From NCBI GenBank assembly GCA_934643435.1, contig CAKUCJ010000052.1, forward strand, positions 1 to 7,998: a DNA stretch of 7,998 bases. The letters are read 5' to 3'. The stretch comes from an uncultured Collinsella sp. GTDB taxonomy: Bacteria; Actinomycetota; Coriobacteriia; Coriobacteriales; Coriobacteriaceae. A model generated the notes under the pieces. It saw only the letters and a list, made by a program, of their open reading frames with translations. It was not told the DNA's origin and searched no databases. The position numbers and the translations under genes are program-made. Below are positions 1-4,373 of the stretch, in pieces (the first letter of the stretch is position 1; each line of letters begins with the position of its first letter).

Positions 1-636
1 GAGTATTCGCTGGGTGATTTTTGCCTGTGGGATGCCGGATTCGACTTCTATGCGCCCCAGACGTTTGAGGCTCAGGACGGTCGCCGCATTCTGATTGGCT
101 GGATGGGTTTGCCGGGGGATGAATCCTATGGAAATGATCCTACGATAGCCGAGGGCTGGCAGCACTGCATGACGTTGCCGCGCGAGCTTTCGGTTGGTGC
201 GAATGGCGTGATTCTGCAGCAGCCGGCACGCGAGATTACGCACTACTATAGCTCGGTGACTGTGGGGGAGGGCTCGCTGGAGGTTGCGGGCGATACCTGC
301 TTTGACGTTTCGATTGATGACGTTGACGGTGCGTTTGCCGCCACGGTGAATGGCGAGCTCTCGCTTTCGTTTGCGCCCGCCGAGGGTGAGCTGCCCGCGC
401 GTTTTGAGATGCGCTTTACGGACGAGTCGCGCGGTTCTGCCGGCTGCGGACGTACCGTGCGCTGGGAGCCGGTCGACGAGGTCCGCAACGTTCGTATCGT
501 CGGCGACGTTTCGTCGGTCGAGGTGTTTGTGAACGACGGTGCGCTCGTGTTCTCCACGCGCATGTACTCGGAGGCCTATGGCCTGTCCGTTGACGCTTCG
601 GGCGCGAACGTGACTTACCACGTGCTCAACATCTAG
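1..636 (+). CDS. GH32 sucrose/sucrose-6-phosphate hydrolase, C-terminal part (5' end outside window)
   Basis: The frame is open from the first base to the TAG at 634-636, giving 211 residues of a protein that starts upstream. Residues 11-38 contain the GH32 signature FDFYAPQTF followed by GRRILIGWM, which closes the five-bladed propeller. The substrate-binding NDPNG, RDP and ECP motifs lie upstream and cannot be seen. Residues 55-80 (MTLPRELSV, then ILQQPAREI) lead into the C-terminal beta-sandwich. That domain ends with the family pattern SSVEVFVNDGALVFSTRMY at 171-189. Known members hydrolyse the beta-fructosidic bond of sucrose, sucrose-6-phosphate or short fructans, and the intracellular sucrose-6-phosphate type fits this LPREL/QQP pattern best. 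Whether a sucrose PTS or other transporter sits upstream cannot be told. A hairpin with a T tract follows 38 bp after the stop. Confidence 0.9.
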   Translation, partial: EYSLGDFCLWDAGFDFYAPQTFEAQDGRRILIGWMGLPGDESYGNDPTIAEGWQHCMTLPRELSVGANGVILQQPAREITHYYSSVTVGEGSLEVAGDTCFDVSIDDVDGAFAATVNGELSLSFAPAEGELPARFEMRFTDESRGSAGCGRTVRWEPVDEVRNVRIVGDVSSVEVFVNDGALVFSTRMYSEAYGLSVDASGANVTYHVLNI

Positions 637-673
637 GCGCTTGGGCGCTTATCGGCGCTATACTGCAGCCGTT

Positions 674-714
674 ACCCATGATGCGGGGAACACCCGTGTC
701 ATGGGTTTTTGCTT
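674..714 (+). terminator. Intrinsic terminator-like hairpin between the GH32 gene and the PLP-like gene
   Basis: Bases 674-687 pair with 693-706 without interruption: 14 bp, including two G-U pairs, around the loop GAACA. The stem is followed directly by TTTTT and then GCTTTT. It lies 38 bp after the GH32 stop and is the obvious terminator for that gene. The T tract ends only a few bases before the ribosome binding site of the next gene (AAGGGG at 718-723). Any transcript of that gene therefore either reads through the hairpin or starts inside or just before it. A TATACT at 659-664 could be a -10 box, but no good -35 box stands 16-18 bp upstream. Confidence 0.8.
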
Positions 715-732
715 TTGAAGGGGCGGTGTCGC

Positions 733-1725
733 ATGGACGTGCGGGAATTTGAAATAGCTTGGGCCGAGCGGGCACGTGCGCGCGAGGCGCAGTTGCTCGC
801 GGCTCCGCACGTTCCGGCGGCGCTGTCGCAGCTGGGGATTGTGCGACCCGGTGACCGCCTGGTTGCATTTGCCGATGACTTTGCCGATGCGCTTGCGTGC
901 GGCTTTGACGGCTGCGATGTGGCGCTGGTGGGGGAGCCGTCTGTCAATGCGTTTGGCGTTGCGTCCGAGGGCTATGGCGCTTCGTTTGATGCTGAGGGCC
1001 CGCGCCTGTGGTGGTTTGTCAACTCCATCGGTGGTTTTGGCCTGCGCGTGCTTGATCTGCGCGCTCTGGGACGCGCGGCTCGCGAGGCGCATGCGCTGCT
1101 GGTGGTGGATAACACCGTGGCTAGCGTCTTTGGGTGTGATCCACTGCGCCTGGGTGCGGCGCTGTCGCTCGAAGCGCTTGACCGCGTGTGCGCCGGCGAG
1201 GCTCCGCGCAAGCTTGTGGCGGCATCGGTCGCGCGCTCGCAGCTCAAGCGCCATCGCGTGGATGCTGCGGCTGAGTGCGCGCTTGCACTGCTCGAGGGGT
1301 GTGGAATGCCCACGCTCGATCTGTCTGCCGATGAGGCGGAGGTTCTAGAGCGCGGGCTCGACACGCTCGACGCCCGCATGCAGGCTCACTTTGATCGAGC
1401 CCGTGCGCTGGCTGAGTATTTGACTGCGAATGAGATGGTGCGCAACGTGCGCTATCCCGGGCTGACCTCGCATCCCGATCACGCCGTCGCGACGGGCATC
1501 TTGGAGCACGGGTTTGGTCCGGCGGTGGAGTTTGACCTCATCGACTGTACGGCCGGCGATTTGTTCGATGCCTTGCCGGGGGAGTTCCGCACATCACCCG
1601 CCGGTGGCGCAATAACGCGTCTCTCGGCCCCACGAGGTCAACAGGGGAGTACCATCCGCCTCTTCGCCGGCACCGACAACCCCCTGCAAGTGGCCGCCAC
1701 CCTAGATAACGCCCTTCGAAAGTAG
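733..1725 (+). CDS. Degenerate Cys/Met-metabolism PLP-fold protein (cystathionine gamma-synthase-like), catalytic Lys replaced
   Basis: This is a 330-residue protein of the fold-type I Cys/Met metabolism family, which normally has about 380-430 residues. ATG 733 is chosen because AAGGGG stands 9 bp upstream; an upstream in-frame TTG at 709 lies inside the hairpin's T tract. Recognisable blocks are RPGDRLVA near residue 38, ALLVVDNT ending at T128 (D126 is the pyridine-nitrogen aspartate), RYPGLTSHPDHAVA, and a C-terminal STIRLFAGTDNP in which R309 matches the substrate-carboxylate arginine. The family has its Schiff-base lysine exactly 25 residues after that aspartate (D173/K198 in E. coli MetB, D186/K211 in methionine gamma-lyase, from memory). 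Here position 151 is Arg (CGC, 1183-1185), in GAALSLEALDRV aligned to the family's GADxVxHSATKY. The N-terminal part with the Y-x-R-x-x-NPT region is also missing. It is therefore probably not a normal lyase. It could be a pseudoenzyme, a partner subunit or a decaying gene, although the frame is intact. Function unknown. Confidence 0.75.
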   Translation: MDVREFEIAWAERARAREAQLLAAPHVPAALSQLGIVRPGDRLVAFADDFADALACGFDGCDVALVGEPSVNAFGVASEGYGASFDAEGPRLWWFVNSIGGFGLRVLDLRALGRAAREAHALLVVDNTVASVFGCDPLRLGAALSLEALDRVCAGEAPRKLVAASVARSQLKRHRVDAAAECALALLEGCGMPTLDLSADEAEVLERGLDTLDARMQAHFDRARALAEYLTANEMVRNVRYPGLTSHPDHAVATGILEHGFGPAVEFDLIDCTAGDLFDALPGEFRTSPAGGAITRLSAPRGQQGSTIRLFAGTDNPLQVAATLDNALRK

Positions 1726-1740
1726 CTAATCGGGGTCTGT

Positions 1741-1899
1741 GCCACGAAAACGGCCCATCTACTACGTTTAACCCCTAGGGGTCGACCATATCCGGCTTTT
1801 TTAAAATTGGCAAGCTTTCTACCTGCGGTTTTGCTTTCTCCATTTTCGGTATGGTCGAGGGTATTCAGCTAAACGTAGTAGATGGGCCCATTTTGTGGC
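1741..1899. repeat. 159-bp foldback element with 30-bp terminal inverted repeats
   Basis: The ends 1741-1770 and 1870-1899 are inverted copies matching at 27 of 30 positions, with an uninterrupted inner 19 bp (1752-1770 against 1870-1888). Nested inside are a 12-bp perfect palindrome ACCCCTAGGGGT (1771-1782) and a second inverted pair, TCGACCATA at 1782-1790 against its complement at 1850-1858. The interior is AT-richer than its surroundings and carries a T6 run near 1797-1802. No convincing coding frame and no clear target-site duplication are visible. It fills most of the gap between two convergent genes, so it could act as a bidirectional terminator. It could equally be a MITE-like or REP-like element. 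Copy number elsewhere is unknown. Confidence 0.75.
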
Positions 1900-1952
1900 G
1901 CGCGCCTTAATTCGTGAGTGCGGCGGACTAAAAATCAGTCCCTAAAAGACTA

Positions 1953-2297
1953 TTACGCGTTAATGCTGGCGATGAGGTCGTTGGCCCTGGCGGCGATGAC
2001 GTTGTTGATTTCGGCCTGCAGCGTTTCGTAGACCTCGATGGCGCGCTCGCCGGCCGGCGTGAGCGTGGACCCGCGGGCGCCGTCGCGCTCGATGAGCTTG
2101 CAGCCCAGCTGGCCTTCGGCCTCATTCACAATGCGCCAAGCCTTGGAATACGCCATGCCCATACTCTTGGCGGCGCGGTTGAGCGAGTGCTCGCGGGCTA
2201 TGCCCTGCAGCAACAAAACGCAGCCGTGGCCGAACACGCCCGGCAGATCTTCGTCGCACGCTTGAATGACCAACTTTGCCGTCGTCTTGTACTCCAT
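1953..2297 (-). CDS. Stand-alone ModE-type winged-helix DNA-binding regulator
   Basis: The protein has 114 residues if it starts at ATG 2297-2295; a GTG at 2306-2304 would add three. ATG is preferred because GGGGAG (2314-2309) lies 11 bp from it but only 2 bp from the GTG. The sequence matches the ModE N-terminal domain: FGHGCVLLLQGIAREHSL at 22-39, the helix-turn-helix region SLNRAAKSMGMAYSKAW at 38-54, then E61, LGCKLIERD at 64-72, and the wing followed by the LTPAGE pattern at 79-84. It ends about 30 residues later without the molybdate-binding TOBE domains of full-length ModE. In the family this domain represses or activates molybdate uptake and molybdoenzyme genes. Short forms without TOBE domains need not sense molybdate, and no mod or molybdenum-cofactor gene is in view. 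It is divergent from guaB and convergent with the PLP-like gene. Confidence 0.85.
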   Translation of the reverse strand: MEYKTTAKLVIQACDEDLPGVFGHGCVLLLQGIAREHSLNRAAKSMGMAYSKAWRIVNEAEGQLGCKLIERDGARGSTLTPAGERAIEVYETLQAEINNVIAARANDLIASINA

Positions 2298-2320
2298 ACG
2301 CTCCACGTCTCCCCGCTAAA

Positions 2321-2339
2321 GTGTTTGCTGGGCAAACGC
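2321..2339. promoter_or_regulatory. 19-bp dyad in the leader of the ModE-like gene, possible operator
   Basis: GTGTTTGC and GCAAACGC flank TGG, pairing over 8 bp with one G-U pair. The dyad lies 24 bp upstream of the regulator's ATG, between it and its candidate promoter. A symmetric site here would suit autoregulation by a dimeric winged-helix protein, but it does not resemble the ModE box of E. coli. It could equally be only an RNA hairpin. Confidence 0.35.
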
Positions 2340-2381
2340 AAAGCCTGCGTCAAGCCCTCGTGTGCTCTTCTTAAATCATGC

Positions 2382-2390
2382 ATTGTAGCA
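2382..2390 (-). promoter_or_regulatory. Candidate extended -10 promoter of the ModE-like gene
   Basis: On the minus strand the bases read TGCTACAAT, an extended -10 pattern (TGn plus a 5/6 match to TATAAT). No good -35 box is seen upstream. It predicts a 5' leader of about 75 nt containing the dyad at 2321-2339. It overlaps the candidate guaB -35 region on the other strand. Confidence 0.35.
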
Positions 2391-2411
2391 GTCAAAGTGC
2401 GCTAAGATACT
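2383..2411 (+). promoter_or_regulatory. Candidate guaB promoter
   Basis: TTGTAG (2383-2388) and GATACT (2406-2411) are 17 bp apart. Both are imperfect matches to the sigma-70 consensus (3/6 and 4/6). The predicted start near 2418 gives a leader of about 73 nt before the guaB ATG. The -35 hexamer shares bases with the divergent -10 of the regulator gene, so the two promoters may exclude each other. Confidence 0.4.
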
Positions 2412-2413
2412 TC

Positions 2414-2472
2414 CCCAGTATTGGGCGCCCAAGGTTGGGCTGGGTCCTACGAGGCCTGCAGCCGACCGGTCG
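2414..2472 (+). other. Structured guaB leader with alternative hairpins
   Basis: The leader carries a chain of complementary CCCA and TGGG blocks. CCCA (2414-2417) can pair with TGGG (2422-2425), and GCCCAA (2427-2432) can pair with TTGGGC (2435-2440). CCCAG (2414-2418) can instead pair with CTGGG (2440-2444). A short hairpin around 2443-2456 and the perfect palindrome CGACCGGTCG (2463-2472) follow, the latter 7 bp before the AAAAAGGAG ribosome binding site. There is no T tract, so any control would act on translation or RNA stability. I do not recognise a known riboswitch. Confidence 0.35.
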
Positions 2473-2490
2473 CATGGAAAAAGGAGAAAC

Positions 2491-4002
2491 ATGGCTACGT
2501 TCTTTCCCGGTGAGTCCCACACGTTTTCGGAGTATCTGCTGGTCCCTGGTTATTCGTCCTCGCAGTGCATCCCCAACAACGTCTCTCTTAAGACGCCGCT
2601 AACCCGCTTTAAGCGCGGTGAGAAGCCGGCAATCACCCTGAACATCCCCATGGTCTCCGCCATCATGCAGTCCGTCTCGGGCGTCGACATGGGTGTCGCG
2701 CTCGCTACCGAGGGCGGCCTGTCCTTCATCTACGGTTCCCAGAGCGCCGAGTCCGAGGCCGCTATGGTCAAGGCCGTCAAGGATCACAAGGCTGGCTTCG
2801 TTCAGTCCGATTCCACGCTGACCCCCGATATGACCATGGAGCAGGTCATCGAGCTCAAGGATAAGACCGGTCACTCCACCATGCCGGTCACCGACGACGG
2901 CACCCCCAAGGGCAAGCTCCTGGGTATCGTCACCAGCCGTGACTATCGCCCCAGCCGCGATGACCACCAGAAGAAGGTCGCCGAGTTCATGACCCCGCGT
3001 GAGCAGCTCATCGTGGGCGACAAGAACATCAGCCTCAAGGTTGCGAACGACGTCATCTGGGACAACAAGCTCAACGCCCTGCCCATCGTCGACGACAACG
3101 ATCACCTCATGGGCATCGTCTTCCGCAAGGACTACGACAGCCACAAGACTAACCCCAACGAGCTGCTCGATGGCGACAAGCGCTATATGGTCGGCGCCGG
3201 TATCAACACCCGCGACTATGCCGAGCGCGTGCCGCTGCTCATCGAGGCCGGTGCCGACGTCCTGTGCATCGACTCCTCAGAGGGCTTCAGCGAGTGGCAG
3301 AAGCGTACCATCGAGTGGATCCGCGCCAACTACGGCGAGGACGTCAAGGTCGGTGCCGGCAACGTCGTCGACGCCGAGGGCTTCCGCTTCCTGGCCGACT
3401 GCGGTGCCGACTTCATCAAGGTCGGTATCGGCGGCGGCTCCATCTGCATCACCCGTGAGACCAAGGGCATCGGCCGCGGCCAGGCCACCGCGCTGATCGA
3501 CGTCTGCCGCGCCCGTGACGAGTACTACGAGGAGACCGGTGTCTACGTGCCCGTGTGCTCCGACGGCGGTATCGTCTACGACTACCACATGACGCTCGCC
3601 CTTGCCATGGGTGCCGACTTCATGATGCTGGGCCGCTACTTCGCTCGCTTTGACGAGAGCCCGACCGAGCGCGTCAACGTGAACGGTCAGTACATGAAGG
3701 AATACTGGGGCGAGGGTTCTGCGCGTGCCCGCAACTGGCAGCGCTACGACCTGGGCGGCGCCGCGAAGCTCAGCTTCGTCGAGGGCGTCGACTCCTACGT
3801 CCCGTACGCCGGCTCCCTCAAGGACGGCGTGGGCGGCACGCTCTACAAGGTCAAGTCCACGATGTGCAACTGCGGTGCCCTCTCGATCCCCGAGCTCCAG
3901 GAAAAGGCACGCCTGACCCTGGTGAGCTCGACCTCGATCGTCGAAGGCGGCGCCCACGACGTCGTAGTGAAAGACTCGCAGCAGAGCGTCTCTTACCGCT
4001 AA
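2491..4002 (+). CDS. guaB: IMP dehydrogenase
   Basis: IMP dehydrogenase catalyses the NAD-dependent oxidation of IMP to XMP, the committed cytosolic step toward GMP. The protein has 503 residues; ATG 2491 follows AAAAAGGAG with a 4-bp spacer. The (beta/alpha)8 barrel is interrupted at about 100-220 by two CBS modules (SRDY near 150 and FMTP near 166 mark the linker). Catalytic features are D261 in CIDSS, the loop [10 protein letters not shown] with nucleophile C319, then GIGRGQ, and R418-Y419 in NWQRYDLGG on the mobile flap. The tail has [12 protein letters not shown] and [10 protein letters not shown]. This is not the common bacterial type (GPGSICTTR...GVPQ). Recalled from memory, it is collinear with Tritrichomonas foetus IMPDH, also 503 residues, with catalytic residues at the same numbers. 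Codon use is strongly biased, as expected for a highly expressed gene. It appears to be transcribed alone. Confidence 0.97.
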   Translation: MATFFPGESHTFSEYLLVPGYSSSQCIPNNVSLKTPLTRFKRGEKPAITLNIPMVSAIMQSVSGVDMGVALATEGGLSFIYGSQSAESEAAMVKAVKDHKAGFVQSDSTLTPDMTMEQVIELKDKTGHSTMPVTDDGTPKGKLLGIVTSRDYRPSRDDHQKKVAEFMTPREQLIVGDKNISLKVANDVIWDNKLNALPIVDDNDHLMGIVFRKDYDSHKTNPNELLDGDKRYMVGAGINTRDYAERVPLLIEAGADVLCIDSSEGFSEWQKRTIEWIRANYGEDVKVGAGNVVDAEGFRFLADCGADFIKVGIGGGSICITRETKGIGRGQATALIDVCRARDEYYEETGVYVPVCSDGGIVYDYHMTLALAMGADFMMLGRYFARFDESPTERVNVNGQYMKEYWGEGSARARNWQRYDLGGAAKLSFVEGVDSYVPYAGSLKDGVGGTLYKVKSTMCNCGALSIPELQEKARLTLVSSTSIVEGGAHDVVVKDSQQSVSYR

Positions 4003-4106
4003 GCGGCTTTCCCAAGCACCGCACCTTGCCGTTCAAACCGTCGCTCACGTACTTAAGTACGCTTCGCTCCTCTTTCACGGCAATCTGCGGCACTTGGAAA
4101 ACCCGC
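4003..4106. repeat. 104-bp imperfect palindrome directly after guaB
   Basis: The left half (4003-4054) and right half (4055-4106) align as inverted copies with no gap. The outer 30 positions match at 24, the middle is poorly matched, and the centre is a perfect 14-bp palindrome CGTACTTAAGTACG (4048-4061). The left arm begins on the base after the guaB TAA. No T tract follows, so it is not a classic intrinsic terminator. Paired changes inside the outer arms suggest a structure that has drifted. It could be a REP-like element or an RNA processing or stability structure in the guaB 3' UTR. Confidence 0.6.
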
Positions 4107-4148
4107 CCAACCAGTGGCGGGCAACAAATAAAAGGTTGATTCCCAACC
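4102..4148. other. Two small hairpins in the guaB-leuS gap
   Basis: CCCGCC (4102-4107) pairs with GGCGGG (4116-4121) around an 8-base loop. On the minus strand this stem is followed by TTTTCC, terminator-like for leftward transcription, but no leftward gene needs it here. GGTTG (4134-4138) pairs with CAACC (4144-4148). The first hairpin shares its left arm with the end of the 4003-4106 palindrome, so the two folds compete. Confidence 0.4.
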
Positions 4149-4162
4149 ACGTTATTTAGATA

Positions 4163-4206
4163 AAGCGAGATGTCGGCAAGTCGCAGGCATCTCGCTTGTC
4201 GTATTT
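4163..4206 (+). terminator. Probable guaB terminator
   Basis: AAGCGAGATG (4163-4172) pairs perfectly with CATCTCGCTT (4188-4197) over 10 bp, with a 15-base loop, and is followed by the moderately T-rich GTCGTATTT. The T tract is interrupted, so termination may be incomplete. It is the best terminator candidate between guaB and leuS. Confidence 0.5.
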
Positions 4207-4214
4207 GCTATCAT
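4206..4214 (+). promoter_or_regulatory. leuS: Candidate extended -10 promoter of leuS
   Basis: TGCTATCAT matches the extended -10 pattern TGnTATAAT at all but one position. No -35 hexamer is recognisable 16-18 bp upstream. It predicts a transcription start near 4221 and a leader of about 150 nt that contains the whole 4231-4351 foldback. Confidence 0.4.
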
Positions 4215-4230
4215 CATGCGAGTTAACCTT

Positions 4231-4351
4231 AGGGTCGGGCGGCTTGGCTTTGTTCGCTACAAGTTCCGCACGCAAAGAAGAGCACTTAATGTGCTCTTCG
4301 TCTTGCGCAGGACTGTCCGCAGTAGCGAATAAAGCCAAGCCGCCCGACCCC
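4231..4351. repeat. 121-bp foldback in the leuS leader
   Basis: The 30-base ends 4231-4260 and 4322-4351 are inverted copies matching at 28 positions. As RNA, 29 consecutive pairs form (one G-U). The centre holds a second perfect hairpin, GAAGAGCAC (4277-4285) and GTGCTCTTC (4291-4299) around TTAAT, flanked by CGCA/TGCG pairing. The arms between are partly complementary, so the whole element can fold into one long rod. It ends 10 bp before the leuS ribosome binding site. No T-box sequence (the AGGGTGGnACCGCG type) is present. It may be a leader regulating leuS, or a MITE/REP-like insertion between promoter and gene. Confidence 0.75.
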
Positions 4352-4373
4352 AGCTAAGATTAAAGGAGCTGAT

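Noticed and set aside
709..732. Upstream TTG start for the PLP-like protein
   Set aside because: The TTG lies inside the T tract of the hairpin and has no ribosome binding site. ATG 733 has AAGGGG at a good distance.
658..1254. 198-codon minus-strand frame over the PLP-like gene
   Set aside because: It is an Arg/Ala/Gln-rich shadow frame that reads through the terminator hairpin. The plus-strand frame has a ribosome binding site and clear homology blocks.
1741..1899. Insertion sequence or transposon remnant
   Set aside because: There is no transposase fragment and no evident target duplication. It is kept only as a foldback repeat of unknown origin.
2599..3957. Antisense open frames of 181 (2599-3144) and 226 codons (3277-3957) opposite guaB
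   Set aside because: They show the same antisense codon-bias effect, with Val/Asp/Gly-rich translations and no family resemblance.
4215..4373. T-box riboswitch in the leuS leader
   Set aside because: No sequence like the conserved T-box bulge or an antiterminator arrangement was found. The only structure is the long foldback.
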